Shown: positions 11,108 to 21,399, numbered from the stretch's first letter. The stretch: 41,456 nucleotides of DNA from Bacillota bacterium (GCA_018400435.1 JAGYMW010000010.1:1-41456), one strand, 5' to 3'. Program-made: numbers and translations. The notes: generated by a model from the sequence alone, not told the origin.

Positions 11108-11983
11108 GTGAACCGGAAAATTTTTATGAACGGGCGGCTGGTTCCGGAAGAAGAAGCGGTAGTATCTGTTTTTGATCATGGTTATCTCTATGGCGACGGT
11201 GTTTTTGAAGGCATCAGAGCTTATAACGGCAGGGTCTTTCGATTGGAGGAACATACCTGCAGGCTTTTTGATTCAGCAAAATCGATCATGTTAAATATCC
11301 CCTACAGCAAGCAGGAGATGAACAGGGCCATTATTGATACAATCAAGGCAAACAATTTGCAGGATGCATACATACGAGTGGTAGTTTCAAGAGGAACAGG
11401 CGATCTCGGTCTTGACCCGAGGAAATGCAAAGAAGCGCAAGTTGTGATCATTGCCGATAAAATAACGCTTTACCCGGAAGAACTTTATGAAAAAGGACTT
11501 AATGTAGTGACAGTAGCCACCCGCAGAAATATGGCGGATGCTCTCGATCCCAAAATCAAGTCTCTTAATTATTTAAATAATATCCTGGCCAAAATTGAAG
11601 CTAACCGGGCCGGGGTCCTGGAGGCGCTGATGATCAGCGGTCAGGGATATATTTGCGAAGGGACGGGAGACAACATCTTTATCCATCGCAAAGGGAAACT
11701 GATTACTCCGCCACCTTATCTTGGAATCCTTGAGGGAGTGACAAGGGCGGTTATTTTAGAAATTGCAGAGGAAGAAAATATTCCTTTCCAGGAAGCACCC
11801 TTTACAAGACACGATCTTTATACTGCCGACGAATGTTTCTTAAGTGGTACTGCCGCAGAACTGATCCCGGTTATTGAGGCTGACATGCGGGTTATCGGTA
11901 CCGGCGAACCGGGTCCGGTAACCGGGCGCCTGATAAAAAGGTTTCGGGAACGCACCAGCAGCGAAGGAACGCCTGTCGCTTAA
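11108..11983 (+). CDS. ilvE: Branched-chain amino acid aminotransferase
   Basis: A class IV, PLP-dependent aminotransferase that interconverts Leu, Ile and Val with their 2-oxo acids. The start is taken as GTG 11108 (read [17 protein letters not shown]), giving 291 residues; GGGAGG lies 12 bases upstream. An in-frame ATG at 11126 would cut into the conserved first strand, and the longer open frame upstream is the T-box leader, not protein. Landmarks are [20 protein letters not shown], the PLP-lysine context [16 protein letters not shown], and [11 protein letters not shown]-alanine aminotransferase is a related alternative, but the operon supports IlvE. Confidence 0.94.
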   Translation: MNRKIFMNGRLVPEEEAVVSVFDHGYLYGDGVFEGIRAYNGRVFRLEEHTCRLFDSAKSIMLNIPYSKQEMNRAIIDTIKANNLQDAYIRVVVSRGTGDLGLDPRKCKEAQVVIIADKITLYPEELYEKGLNVVTVATRRNMADALDPKIKSLNYLNNILAKIEANRAGVLEALMISGQGYICEGTGDNIFIHRKGKLITPPPYLGILEGVTRAVILEIAEEENIPFQEAPFTRHDLYTADECFLSGTAAELIPVIEADMRVIGTGEPGPVTGRLIKRFRERTSSEGTPVA

Positions 11984-12093
11984 TTAACGGGCTATTCTTT
12001 TTAGTTGACCATTGTAATGCAGACAATTTTCAAGGCAGACAGGATCATGGACAGTTAATAAATAAGCGGAATGAACCTGAAGGAGGTTTTATT

Positions 12094-13779
12094 ATGCGCA
12101 GTCATAAAGCAACCCGCGGTGTCGACCGAGCACCTCACCGTTCCCTGTTTTTGGCGGCAGGTTTTCACCCTGCTGAACTGGAGCGGCCCCTGGTGGGGGT
12201 GGCCAGTTCAGCTAACGATATTGTGCCGGGTCATGTTCACCTGGAGAAAATAGCCGAAGCGGTCAAGGCGGGGGTGAGAATGGGCGGCGGAACGCCAATT
12301 GAATTTACGACCATCGGTGTTTGTGACGGTATTGCCATGAATCATGCCGGCATGCATTACTCCCTGGCCAGTCGGGAACTGATTGCCGACAGCATTGAAG
12401 TGATGGTCGAAGCACACTGTTTTGATGCCCTGGTCCTGGTAACAAACTGCGATAAGATTACACCGGGGATGATGATAGCCGCGGCCAGGCTGAAGCTGCC
12501 CACAATAATGATCAGCGGAGGGCCTATGCTTGCCGGAGAAATTGACGGCAAAAAGATAGATTTAAGCAGTGTATTTGAAGCAGTTGGTTCTTTTCATGCC
12601 GGACGTATGACCAAAGATGAACTGGAATATATTGCTAATAATGCCTGTCCCGGTTGCGGTTCCTGTGCCGGTATGTTTACAGCTAACTCCATGAACTGCA
12701 TGGCGGAAGCGCTGGGATTGGCCCTGCCCGGCAACGGGACCATACCGGCAATCAGTGCCAAGCGTTTGCACCTCGCCAAAGAAGCCGGCATGCGGATTAT
12801 GGAGTTGCTTGAGAAAAATATCAAAGCTTCAGATATTCTCGTCCCTGATGCTTTTGAAAATGCCCTGGCAGTCGACATGGCTCTGGGTTGTTCAACCAAT
12901 ACATTGCTTCATCTGACAGCGCTGGCCTACGAATGCGGACTGAAAATAGATTTCAACCGCGTCAATGAGATCAGCAGGCAAACACCGCAGCTTTGCCTTC
13001 TCAGCCCCGCCGGTCAGAACAGGATTGAAGATTTGGACCGAGCCGGCGGAATTAAGGCGGTGATGAAAGAACTGCTGCAGGCCGACCTGCTGAAAAAAGA
13101 ACTCATTACCGTGACCGGTAAAACTGTTGCCGAGAATTTGGCAGATGTAGACGGCGCAGACGGTAAAGTCATCAGACCTATAGACGATCCCTATCGGCCG
13201 GAAGGAGGCCTGGCGGTTCTCTTTGGCACACTCTCTCCGGACGGTTCTGTGGTCAAGCAGGGAGCGGTTGCCGCTTCAATGCAGCGTTTTGAAGGGAAAG
13301 CGCGTGTGTTTAACAGTGAGGAGAGCGTCAGTGCGGCGATTAATCGGGGCGAAATAACCGAGGGCAGCGTGGTGGTAATTCGTTACGAGGGGCCCCGCGG
13401 TGGACCGGGTATGAGAGAGATGCTCTCACCAACTGCTGCGCTTGCTGGAATGGGTCTGGACGAGAAAGTAGCTCTGATTACCGACGGACGTTTTTCCGGT
13501 GCGACAAGAGGTGCCTCGATTGGTCATGTTTCACCGGAAGCTGCTGCTGGTGGACCCATTGCCCTGGTTAAAGACGGCGATCTGATATCTATAGATCTTC
13601 CGAAAAGAAGGCTTGACTTGAAGGTCCCCGAAGAAGAACTGCAGCGAAGGAGGGCTTCCTGGAAACGACCTGAACCGAAAATCAACCATGGTTACCTGAA
13701 AAGGTATGCCAGGCAGGTTTCATCCGCCAGCAGCGGGGCAGTATTCTATGCCGACAATGGCGAGGGGAAGGATCAGTAA
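12094..13779 (+). CDS. ilvD: Dihydroxy-acid dehydratase
   Basis: An Fe-S dehydratase that forms 2-oxo acids from dihydroxy acids in valine and isoleucine synthesis. The product is 561 residues, typical length. Cluster and active-site motifs are present: [29 protein letters not shown] and, near the C-terminus, [24 protein letters not shown]. The ATG at 12094 is preceded by GAAGGAGG. It overlaps the start of ilvB by one base (TAATG), implying translational coupling. Confidence 0.97.
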   Translation: MRSHKATRGVDRAPHRSLFLAAGFHPAELERPLVGVASSANDIVPGHVHLEKIAEAVKAGVRMGGGTPIEFTTIGVCDGIAMNHAGMHYSLASRELIADSIEVMVEAHCFDALVLVTNCDKITPGMMIAAARLKLPTIMISGGPMLAGEIDGKKIDLSSVFEAVGSFHAGRMTKDELEYIANNACPGCGSCAGMFTANSMNCMAEALGLALPGNGTIPAISAKRLHLAKEAGMRIMELLEKNIKASDILVPDAFENALAVDMALGCSTNTLLHLTALAYECGLKIDFNRVNEISRQTPQLCLLSPAGQNRIEDLDRAGGIKAVMKELLQADLLKKELITVTGKTVAENLADVDGADGKVIRPIDDPYRPEGGLAVLFGTLSPDGSVVKQGAVAASMQRFEGKARVFNSEESVSAAINRGEITEGSVVVIRYEGPRGGPGMREMLSPTAALAGMGLDEKVALITDGRFSGATRGASIGHVSPEAAAGGPIALVKDGDLISIDLPKRRLDLKVPEEELQRRRASWKRPEPKINHGYLKRYARQVSSASSGAVFYADNGEGKDQ

Positions 13780-15476
13780 TGAAGAGGAAAAGAATAATTA
13801 AGGGCTCGCAGATGATCCTGTCAGCCCTGGAAAAGGAAGGGGTCGAAGTTATTTTCGGTTTCCCCGGGGGTGCGGTCCTGCCGCTTTATGATCAACTCTA
13901 TGATGCGCCCTTTAATCACATCCTGACCAGGCACGAACAGGCAGCCGTCCATGCTGCCGACAGTTATGCCCGCGTAACAGGCAAGCCGGGGGTGGTCTTT
14001 GCCACATCCGGTCCCGGGGCGACGAACCTGGTGACGGGGATTACCAATGCCTACATGGATTCTGTACCACTGGTTTTAATTACCGGTCAGGTTGTGCGGA
14101 GCCTTATCGGGACCGATGCTTTCCAGGAAGCGGATATTACCGGTATTACCATGCCCATCACTAAGCACAATTACCTGGTAAAATCAATAGAAGAACTGCC
14201 CACAGTGATGTCCGAAGCTTTTTATATAGCTTCCACGGGCAGGAAAGGTCCTGTTTTAATCGACGTGCCGAAGGATATATTTGATCTCGAAGGGCCCTTT
14301 CAATATGAGCAGAAATGCCATATCCACGGCTACAACCCGACGTATAAGGGTCATATCGGTCAGATTAACCGGGCGGTTAAAGCAATTCGGGACGCAAAAA
14401 AACCGGTCATTTTCGGTGGAGGGGGGTTAATTCGGTCCGGGGCTTCGTCAGTCCTGGGAGAACTTGCTGAAAAAGCCCGGATCCCGGTGATTCTGTCACT
14501 GATGGGCCTTGGCGCTTATCCCGGAGACGGTGAGTTATTTCTCGGCATGCCCGGAATGCACGGCTGCGTAACGGCTAATTATGCCCTGACGGAAGCTGAT
14601 TTAATAATTGGTGCCGGGGTGCGTTTTGACGACCGGGTTACCGGCAAGCTGGATACCTTTGCCCGGCAGGCTAAAATTATTCATATTGACATCGATCCCG
14701 CGGAAATCGGGAAAAATGTAATGATCGACGTGCCCATCGTCGGCGATGTGCGGCTGATCCTGGAAGAGCTGATGCAGAGGTTAAAGCCCGGTAATACTGC
14801 CAAATGGTTAAAGCAGATTAAAACGTGGCAGGATCAGTACCCCATGCCCATGGGTAGGGAAGACAAAGTGGGGAAACTTAGACCCCAGTATGTAATCCGG
14901 GAACTGAGCCGGCTCAGTGATGAAAACACCATTGTTGTTACTGATGTGGGGCAGCACCAGATGTGGACTGCTCAGCATTTCGTGATCCGCAAACCCAACA
15001 CGTTTATCACTTCCGGAGGATTGGGGACGATGGGTTTTGGCTTTCCCGCTGCTATTGGGGCCAAGTTTGCCGCTCCAGATTCACGGGTAATCTGTATAAC
15101 CGGTGATGGTGGCTTCCAGATGAATATTCAGGAGCTGGCCACGGTGGTCAAAAACCAGGTTGATTTGACTATTGCCCTGATCAATAACAGCTATCTGGGC
15201 ATGGTCCGCCAGTGGCAGGAAATGTTTTATGACCGTCGTTATTCCCATACCGGCCTGCAGGACGGCCCCGATTTTGTCAATGTCGCTGAGGCTTTTGGCG
15301 CCAGGGCATTGCGTGCAAGCACTGAAGATGAGGCCACAGAGGTGATAAAGCAGGCCTTTGCCATGAAGGGCCCTGTTTTGATCGACTTTGTTGTTGAAAA
15401 GGAAGAAAATGTCTATCCCATGGTAGCTCCAAACCGGGCGATCAATGATATCATTATCGGGGGTGATGAGCAGTGA
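13779..15476 (+). CDS. ilvB: Acetolactate synthase large subunit
   Basis: A thiamine-diphosphate enzyme that makes acetolactate or acetohydroxybutyrate from pyruvate. It has 565 residues in three domains: an N-terminal pyrimidine-binding domain with the catalytic Glu in TRHEQAAVHAADSYAR, a central domain, and a C-terminal ThDP/Mg site (GDGGFQMNIQEL, followed by NNSYLGMVRQWQEMFYDRR). GFPGGAVLPLYD at the start is diagnostic. It is coupled to ilvD upstream, and its stop codon overlaps the GTG start of the regulatory subunit downstream. The biosynthetic type is favoured because the small subunit gene follows. Confidence 0.97.
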   Translation: MKRKRIIKGSQMILSALEKEGVEVIFGFPGGAVLPLYDQLYDAPFNHILTRHEQAAVHAADSYARVTGKPGVVFATSGPGATNLVTGITNAYMDSVPLVLITGQVVRSLIGTDAFQEADITGITMPITKHNYLVKSIEELPTVMSEAFYIASTGRKGPVLIDVPKDIFDLEGPFQYEQKCHIHGYNPTYKGHIGQINRAVKAIRDAKKPVIFGGGGLIRSGASSVLGELAEKARIPVILSLMGLGAYPGDGELFLGMPGMHGCVTANYALTEADLIIGAGVRFDDRVTGKLDTFARQAKIIHIDIDPAEIGKNVMIDVPIVGDVRLILEELMQRLKPGNTAKWLKQIKTWQDQYPMPMGREDKVGKLRPQYVIRELSRLSDENTIVVTDVGQHQMWTAQHFVIRKPNTFITSGGLGTMGFGFPAAIGAKFAAPDSRVICITGDGGFQMNIQELATVVKNQVDLTIALINNSYLGMVRQWQEMFYDRRYSHTGLQDGPDFVNVAEAFGARALRASTEDEATEVIKQAFAMKGPVLIDFVVEKEENVYPMVAPNRAINDIIIGGDEQ

Positions 15477-15967
15477 AACATGTGCTGGCAATTATTGTAG
15501 AGAACAAGCCGGGAGTTTTGACCCGTGTTTCAGGCCTCTTCAGCCGCCGCGGGTTCAACATCGAGAATATCGCCGTCGGTGAGACGGTTACTCCCGGTAT
15601 TTCCCGCATGACCGTAACCGTCGAAGGCAATGAAAGGACCATTGAGCAGGTTGTCAAGCAGCTCCATAAACTGATCAATGTTATCAAGGTGAGCAACCTG
15701 GCCAGTGAGCCGACGGTCATGCGTGAGCTCATGTTAATAAAGGTGAGGGCTGAAACAGGCAGCCGCAGCGATATTCAGCAGATCGTTGAAACATTTCGCG
15801 GAAAAGTAGTTGATGTTTCTCCTGATTCAATGATCATCGAAGTAACAGGCAATGATGAAAAACTGGAAGCGATCAAACTGCTCCTTCAGCATTTTGGGAT
15901 CAAGGAAATTGTCCGTACCGGCAAAGTAGCCCTGCTGCGCGGTTCTAAAGTAACCCGGGAAAGCTGA
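15473..15967 (+). CDS. ilvN: Acetolactate synthase small (regulatory) subunit
   Basis: The regulatory partner of the large subunit; it stimulates activity and confers feedback inhibition by valine in this family. The 164-residue product has an N-terminal ACT domain (HVLAIIVENKPGVLTRVSGLFSRR; GFNIENIAVG) and a C-terminal domain beginning near RELMLIKVRAE. The GTG start at 15473 lies inside the end of ilvB. In nomenclature ilvN and ilvH are used interchangeably for this type. Confidence 0.95.
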   Translation: MKHVLAIIVENKPGVLTRVSGLFSRRGFNIENIAVGETVTPGISRMTVTVEGNERTIEQVVKQLHKLINVIKVSNLASEPTVMRELMLIKVRAETGSRSDIQQIVETFRGKVVDVSPDSMIIEVTGNDEKLEAIKLLLQHFGIKEIVRTGKVALLRGSKVTRES

Positions 15968-16017
15968 TTTAAAGAGCGATGAATTGAACTGCAAGAACCT
16001 GACAGGGGGGACATACT

Positions 16018-17301
16018 ATGGATAAAAAACATCCACCAACCGGATCTACCATGGTGGAAAAGATTCTGGCTGCCAGAGCAGGCCAGGAGAAAGTCAAACC
16101 AGGCGAGCTGGTCAATGTGACCGTTGATCTGGCGCTTGGCAATGATGTAACAGCACCCGTAGCGATCAAGGAATTCAGCCGTTTTGCATTGGATCAAGTT
16201 TTTGACCCCGACAAGATTGTCCTGGTGCCGGACCACTTTACCCCGAATAAAGACATTGCTTCAGCTGAGCAGGCGATGGTTGTCCGTCGTTTTGCCGAAA
16301 AATATAGCATTAATAATTATTTTGAAATAGGGAGAATGGGCATCGAACACGCTTTACTGCCCGAACAGGGGCTGGTATGGCCCGGTGCGGTGATTATCGG
16401 GGCTGATTCCCATACCTGTACTTATGGGGCTCTCGGAGCATTTGCCACTGGCGTCGGCAGTACCGATCTGGCGGCGGCAATGGCTACTGGTGAAGCATGG
16501 TTCAAAGTGCCTCCGACGCTGCAGTTTATCTTCAGCGGTACTCTGCCCGAATGGGTCAGCGGAAAAGACCTGATCCTTCATACAATTGGGCAAATTGGTG
16601 TTGACGGGGCTCGCTACAAGGCAATGGAATTTACCGGCCCGGTGATTGACAATCTATCTATGGACGGACGCCTGACTATGTGCAACATGGCCATCGAGGC
16701 GGGCGGCAAATGTGGTTATGTCCAGCCCGACGGGATTACTTTTCAGTACCTGGAAGGAAGGGTAACAAAATTATATCAGTCAGTTTACAGCGACAGTGAT
16801 GTCGAATACGAAAAAGTATTTCACTTTGATATCAGCAATCTTGAACCGCAGATAGCTTTTCCTCCGTCACCGGATAATGTGCGGCCTGTTTCCGAAGCAG
16901 GCAATATCAAGATCGACCAGGTGGTGATCGGTTCATGCACCAACGGAAGGATCGAAGATCTTCGCATAGCAGCCCGGGTCTTGCAAAATAAAAAGGTTCA
17001 TCCCCGGGTCAGGTTGATCGTGTTTCCGGCAACCCAGCACATTTACCGGCAGGCCATTGAAGAAGGCTTGATCAGCATTTTTGTTGAAGCGGAAGCGGCA
17101 ATCAGCACACCGACATGCGGACCCTGTCTCGGCGGACACATGGGGATCCTGGCCCGCGGGGAAAAAGCTCTTTCAACAACCAACCGCAACTTTGTCGGGC
17201 GGATGGGTCACCCGGAAAGCGAGGTTTATCTTTGCAACCCGGCGGTGGCTGCCGCATCGGCAGTAGTAGGCAGAATCGTGCACCCCAGGGAGGTTGTCTA
17301 A
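16018..17301 (+). CDS. leuC: 3-isopropylmalate dehydratase large subunit (LeuC/HacA family)
   Basis: The [4Fe-4S] large subunit of an aconitase-family isomerase. The 427-residue length fits the shorter LeuC/homoaconitase-type class rather than the roughly 465-residue E. coli type. Iron-sulfur ligands are in VIGSCTNGR and [33 protein letters not shown] is a further signature. The ATG at 16018 follows a strong GGGGGG purine tract. The gene ends with a one-base overlap into leuD. Position in a T-box-controlled ilv operon supports leucine synthesis, but homoaconitase or another hydroxyacid isomerase cannot be excluded from sequence alone. Confidence 0.92.
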   Translation: MDKKHPPTGSTMVEKILAARAGQEKVKPGELVNVTVDLALGNDVTAPVAIKEFSRFALDQVFDPDKIVLVPDHFTPNKDIASAEQAMVVRRFAEKYSINNYFEIGRMGIEHALLPEQGLVWPGAVIIGADSHTCTYGALGAFATGVGSTDLAAAMATGEAWFKVPPTLQFIFSGTLPEWVSGKDLILHTIGQIGVDGARYKAMEFTGPVIDNLSMDGRLTMCNMAIEAGGKCGYVQPDGITFQYLEGRVTKLYQSVYSDSDVEYEKVFHFDISNLEPQIAFPPSPDNVRPVSEAGNIKIDQVVIGSCTNGRIEDLRIAARVLQNKKVHPRVRLIVFPATQHIYRQAIEEGLISIFVEAEAAISTPTCGPCLGGHMGILARGEKALSTTNRNFVGRMGHPESEVYLCNPAVAAASAVVGRIVHPREVV

Positions 17302-17798
17302 TGATACTTGAAGGCAGGATCTGGATTTTTGGTGATAACATTGACACTGATGCAATAATCGCTGCCCGTTACCTGAATACAAGCGAACCGCAGGAACTGG
17401 CTGCGCATTTGATGGAAGACATTCATCCTGAATTCCCCGGCCTTGTGGAACCCGGCGACATTATCGTTGCCGGTCAAAATTTTGGCTGCGGAAGCTCCAG
17501 GGAACATGCTCCCCTGGCGATTAAAGGAGCGGGCATCTCCTGCGTAATCGCCCGCAGCTTTGCCCGTATCTTTTACCGTAATGCCATCAACATCGGCTTG
17601 CCAATCCTGGAATGCCCGGATGATTTGTCAATGCTTCAGGAGGGCCGTGACAGACTGCAGGTTGATCTTGATGAGGGCAAGATCACTGCCCCTGGGAGCG
17701 GGCTGGTCTACAGAGCGATTCCCTTTCCGCCATTTATGCAAGAATTGATTGGCCGCGGAGGCCTGATTGAATATGTTAAATCCCGTTTGCAAAAGTAG
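17301..17798 (+). CDS. leuD: 3-isopropylmalate dehydratase small subunit
   Basis: The swivel-domain partner of the LeuC protein, 165 residues, a normal length. Diagnostic motifs are [15 protein letters not shown] near the start and [19 protein letters not shown], followed by [18 protein letters not shown]. The ATG at 17301 shares a base with the leuC stop codon. It is the last gene of the operon; no leuA, leuB or ilvC follows. A longer open frame beginning at 17115 in the same reading frame runs inside leuC and is not part of the protein. Confidence 0.94.
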   Translation: MILEGRIWIFGDNIDTDAIIAARYLNTSEPQELAAHLMEDIHPEFPGLVEPGDIIVAGQNFGCGSSREHAPLAIKGAGISCVIARSFARIFYRNAINIGLPILECPDDLSMLQEGRDRLQVDLDEGKITAPGSGLVYRAIPFPPFMQELIGRGGLIEYVKSRLQK

Positions 17799-17871
17799 CC
17801 CATCCTTTTTGATGCTTACCTGCGTCGGATTCTCAGTAGAAATCTATATTCAGGCAGATCAAAAAGAACCA

Positions 17872-17900
17872 TTTACTATTTGCATTTTATAAGCGATAAT
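17872..17900 (+). promoter_or_regulatory. Probable promoter of the EF-G paralogue
   Basis: TTTACT (17872-17877) and GATAAT (17895-17900) are separated by 17 bases and match consensus at 4/6 and 5/6 positions. The start of transcription would fall near 17906, right at the 5' arm of the hairpin described next. Confidence 0.55.
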
Positions 17901-17904
17901 GTTA

Positions 17905-17952
17905 GGGTGTAACCGGAAGGAATATGCCTGTGAACAGGTAACCGATACACCC
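17905..17952 (+). promoter_or_regulatory. 5'-terminal hairpin in the leader of the EF-G paralogue
   Basis: GGGTGTA (17905-17911) pairs perfectly with TACACCC (17946-17952). An inner hairpin CCTGT/ACAGG (loop GA) lies inside, with internal loops AACCGGAAGG... and TAACCGA. A T-rich stretch follows, so the element could act as an attenuator, or it may protect the 5' end of the mRNA. I do not recognise it as a known riboswitch class. Confidence 0.45.
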
Positions 17953-18026
17953 CCATTATTTTATTTTTGGCATTAATATTTGCTCTGATCAGCGCTGCGA
18001 TCGGGCGATTTTGAGGAGGCTGCTAT

Positions 18027-20117
18027 ATGAAAAAGTACACCAGCGAAAATATTCGCAACGTTGCCCTGATTTCCCACGGCGGTGCTGGCAAGACTTCTCT
18101 TGCTGAAGCGCTGCTTTTTACATCGGGGGCAATTAACCGCCTTGGGAAAATTGAATCGGGTAACACAACTACCGATTATGACCCCGATGAAATTAGAAAG
18201 CAGGTAACCATCAATGTCGGCCTCGCCCCACTCGAATGGGACGAAGTTAAAATTAACCTGCTTGATACACCGGGCTATTTTGATTTTATCGGAGATGTTC
18301 TCGGTGCCTTAAGGGTGGCCGACAGCGTGATTACTGTTGTCTGTGCTGTATCCGGTGTTGAAGTGGGAACTGAGAAAGTATGGAGCTATGCCGATGAATT
18401 TAATCTGCCCCGATTTGTGGTGATCAATAAATTGGACCGTGAGAATGCCAATTTTGAAGGCACCCTGGAACAGTTAAGAGATCATTTCGGTCTCAATGTA
18501 GCTCCTCTCCAGATGCCCATTGGTAAAGAAGCCGCATTCAAAGGGGTTGTCGATCTGATCGGCCAAAAGGCCCTGCTCTTTTCTGAAGAGGGTATGAAAG
18601 TTTCCGAGGAAGCCATTCCGGCGGAACTGGAAGCTGCGTCCGGTGAGATGCGTGAACGGCTTATTGAAGCTGTTGCCGAAGCTGATGATTCCCTGCTTGA
18701 AAAGTATCTCGAAGGGGAAGGGCTCAGTGATGAAGAGGTTTACAGTGGCCTGCGCCAGGGGGTGCTGGATGGTAAAATTATCCCAGTTCTCTGTGCCGCT
18801 GCGACAAAGAATTTTGGCTCGCAGCCTCTCCTGGATATCATTAAACGCTTTTTGCCATCCCCACTTGATCAAAAAGAGGTAAAAGGTCATTTACCCGGTA
18901 GCGAGGAGGAAGTGACCAGGAAAACCAGCCCTGATGAACCCCTGTCGGCTTTTGTCTTTAAAACCCTGGCTGACCCCTATGTAGGCCGGATTAATTATTT
19001 CCGTGTTTATTCCGGTTCTATAAAGCCGGACAGCCAGATTTACAACTCAAGCAAAGAAACCGTGGAACGTTTCGGCCAGGTTTTCTCCATGAGAGGGAAA
19101 AATCAGCTAAACATGGACGAAATAGTTACAGGAGACATTGCCTGCGTAGCCAAGCTGCAGGAAACGGCAACCGGAGACACCCTTTGTGACCGCAGCAATC
19201 TAATTGTATTCCCGCAGCTCAATTTCCCCGAGCCGGTTATTTCCTTTGCCGTTGAACCGAAGACAAAAGGTGACGAAGAAAAAGTGAGCACCGGTCTGAG
19301 CAGGTTTCTGGAAGAAGATCCGACTTTCAAGCTGGAAAGACGGGCGGAAACCAAGCAGACAGTCATTTCCGGCCTTGGTGAACTTCATCTGGAGATTATC
19401 GTAAGCCGCCTTGCCCAGAAATTTGGGGTTAATGTTGACTTATTCACCCCCAAAATTCCCTACAAAGAAACCATTCGCAATCAGGCCAAAGTGGAAGGTA
19501 AACATAAAAAACAGTCCGGAGGCAGGGGGCAGTACGGCCATGTGTTCCTGGAACTGGAACCGGCTGAAAGCGGACAGGGCCTGATCTTCGAAGATAAGAT
19601 TTTCGGTGGATCTGTACCCCGCCAGTATATCCCTGCTGTGGAAAAAGGAGTGCGGGAAGCAATGGAGGAGGGTGTTGTGGCCAGCTACCCGGTGGTCGAT
19701 ATAATCGTCAGGCTGGTCGACGGTTCTTATCACACGGTTGACTCTTCTGAAATGGCTTTTAAAATTGCCGCTGCCCAGGCTTTCCGCAAAGGGATGGAAC
19801 AGGCCGGGGCTATCCTGCTTGAACCGATTGTTGACGTTGAAGTGATTGTCCCGGAAACTTTTATGGGAGATATCATGGGTGATCTAAACAGTAAACGGGG
19901 CCGCATCCAGGGGATGGAACCGGAAGGCGGTCTGCAAAAGATCAAAGCCCAGGTGCCCATGTCGGAGATGTTTAAATACTCCATTGATCTTCGATCAATG
20001 ACTCAGGGACGGGGATTCTTTACCATGGCATTTTCACATTATGAAGAAGTTCCCGCACAGGCTGCCGATCAGGTTATCGCCGCTGCCAGAGCAGCCAGGG
20101 AAGAAGAGTCTTCATAG
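18027..20117 (+). CDS. Elongation factor G paralogue (EF-G2 / FusA2-like GTPase)
   Basis: A 696-residue translational GTPase with the five-domain layout of EF-G. G1 is SHGGAGKTS (Gly21-Lys22-Thr23), G4 is NKLD, and domain IV contains SGGRGQYGHVFLELEP. The G3 motif reads DTPGYFDF: Tyr84 replaces the histidine that is catalytic in canonical EF-G and EF-Tu (DTPGH). This substitution is typical of the EF-G2 paralogue group rather than the housekeeping fusA, which normally lies with rpsL-rpsG-tuf. The ATG at 18027 follows GAGGAGG. The gene is monocistronic, with its own promoter and a hairpin after it. The exact cellular role (translocation, recycling or stress) is not decided by sequence. Confidence 0.9.
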   Translation: MKKYTSENIRNVALISHGGAGKTSLAEALLFTSGAINRLGKIESGNTTTDYDPDEIRKQVTINVGLAPLEWDEVKINLLDTPGYFDFIGDVLGALRVADSVITVVCAVSGVEVGTEKVWSYADEFNLPRFVVINKLDRENANFEGTLEQLRDHFGLNVAPLQMPIGKEAAFKGVVDLIGQKALLFSEEGMKVSEEAIPAELEAASGEMRERLIEAVAEADDSLLEKYLEGEGLSDEEVYSGLRQGVLDGKIIPVLCAAATKNFGSQPLLDIIKRFLPSPLDQKEVKGHLPGSEEEVTRKTSPDEPLSAFVFKTLADPYVGRINYFRVYSGSIKPDSQIYNSSKETVERFGQVFSMRGKNQLNMDEIVTGDIACVAKLQETATGDTLCDRSNLIVFPQLNFPEPVISFAVEPKTKGDEEKVSTGLSRFLEEDPTFKLERRAETKQTVISGLGELHLEIIVSRLAQKFGVNVDLFTPKIPYKETIRNQAKVEGKHKKQSGGRGQYGHVFLELEPAESGQGLIFEDKIFGGSVPRQYIPAVEKGVREAMEEGVVASYPVVDIIVRLVDGSYHTVDSSEMAFKIAAAQAFRKGMEQAGAILLEPIVDVEVIVPETFMGDIMGDLNSKRGRIQGMEPEGGLQKIKAQVPMSEMFKYSIDLRSMTQGRGFFTMAFSHYEEVPAQAADQVIAAARAAREEESS

Positions 20118-20143
20118 AAATAAGATAAACAAACATTACACTG

Positions 20144-20177
20144 AACAGGAGGCTACCCTAGCGGGCCGCCTCCTGTT
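20144..20177 (+). terminator. Hairpin between convergent EF-G paralogue and ATP-grasp gene
   Basis: AACAGGAGGC (20144-20153) pairs perfectly with GCCTCCTGTT (20168-20177). It lies 27 bases after the EF-G stop and overlaps the end of the convergent ligase gene. The T run is short, so it is a probable rather than certain terminator. Confidence 0.55.
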
Positions 20178-21372
20178 TGCTAAAAAGACGCCGAAGCCTC
20201 TTTTCTATTTTGCTCAGGATCAGACGGGCGAAAGCAAAAAGAGGTTTGATATCATCGCCAGCCCATATGGCATGCGCTTTTCGATGCTCAAACCACGGTT
20301 TCAGAACCTCGTAGATGGTGAGCTGTTTTGTCTTGAGATAGCTGAAAATGCTGATTGAATCTTCATAGGCGTGCCAGAAGGCCCAGGGCATATTTTCTGT
20401 TAGATGTTTTTCCGGTAAAGGATCGCCGATCAAATCCCGGTACATAATATAAGTAAATTCAATTCCGCATTTGTCAAAGAGGACATTAAGGGTGCTCAGG
20501 CGGGCATTGATTTCGATGAGATAATATTTTTCGTTGCGCGGATCTTTTTTAAATTCAATTTCGCCGTAACCCCGGTAACCAAGGCGTTCCATGTACTCCC
20601 TGCCCAAAGTGATCAATGCGGGATCGTAATACTGGTGGGTGAAGGTCGACGATCCAAAATTGATTGGGAACTGCCGCAGTTTCTGGGCGCTGAAAGTATG
20701 GGTTGTTTTTCCATGGTTGTCAATATAAGCATCAAAGACATACATGCGGTCATCAAAACCGGGTATTACCTCCTGGACCATTACTTCCAGCCCGCTTGTA
20801 GAGGCTGTATTTAAAGCTTCCATTAGTTTTTCCCGGTCGGTGGCATAGAGGCATTTTTGGCGAAAAACCCTGACAAATTTATGAGAGAGGGCCGGTTTGA
20901 TTATGCAGGGGTAGTTGATATTTCCGGCGATGTGATCACTATCGCTGCCGGGCATGACTGTATAGGTAATTGGTATACGCAGCTGAAGATCGCGGGCCAA
21001 CTCACTGAGTCCTTTTTTATCTATTATTTTTTCAAGCAGCCCGGTGGGCATTGCGGGAAACCGAAAATAAGGAGCCAGTTCCTCCGCGTAACGTGAAATC
21101 ATAAGCGCATAATTATCAGCGGCTGCCATCAAGACCGGCTTTACGGAAAAGCCTTTGCCGAAGGATATTAAAAAGTCGGCCAGCTCTTTTTCATTGTGGT
21201 TTATGTCCGGGCAGAGCACTTTTTCGGTAACATAACGGGAAGAAAGAGCGTAAGCGGTTGGAAAATGATAGTCCAGAGCATAAACCGGGACACCCCTCCT
21301 GCCAAGAGTCCGGATCGCTCCTAGTGCGTTGTAAAAGTTAGCCCCGAGTATGACTGAAGGTATATTATGCAA
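20158..21372 (-). CDS. ATP-grasp carboxylate-amine ligase family protein
   Basis: An ATP-grasp enzyme of unassigned substrate, 404 residues from the TTG at 21372. That start is preferred because TTAAAGGAGAG lies 11 bases upstream; the ATG at 21399 has no ribosome-binding site and would put the SD inside the gene. The N-terminal Rossmann-like part (IPSVILGANFYNALGAIRTLGRRGVPVYALD) is followed by the ATP-grasp fold with INYPCIIKPALSHKF and a metal-binding end YLIEINARLSTLN. The opening resembles D-aspartate ligase-type and related carboxylate-amine ligases. The next gene, divergent, is D-Ala-D-Ala ligase, so a cell-wall peptide role is possible but inferred. Peptide or secondary-metabolite ligation is an alternative. 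Confidence 0.8.
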   Translation of the reverse strand: MHNIPSVILGANFYNALGAIRTLGRRGVPVYALDYHFPTAYALSSRYVTEKVLCPDINHNEKELADFLISFGKGFSVKPVLMAAADNYALMISRYAEELAPYFRFPAMPTGLLEKIIDKKGLSELARDLQLRIPITYTVMPGSDSDHIAGNINYPCIIKPALSHKFVRVFRQKCLYATDREKLMEALNTASTSGLEVMVQEVIPGFDDRMYVFDAYIDNHGKTTHTFSAQKLRQFPINFGSSTFTHQYYDPALITLGREYMERLGYRGYGEIEFKKDPRNEKYYLIEINARLSTLNVLFDKCGIEFTYIMYRDLIGDPLPEKHLTENMPWAFWHAYEDSISIFSYLKTKQLTIYEVLKPWFEHRKAHAIWAGDDIKPLFAFARLILSKIEKRLRRLFSKQEAAR

Positions 21373-21399
21373 GTTTGTTTTCTCTCCTTTAATAACCAT

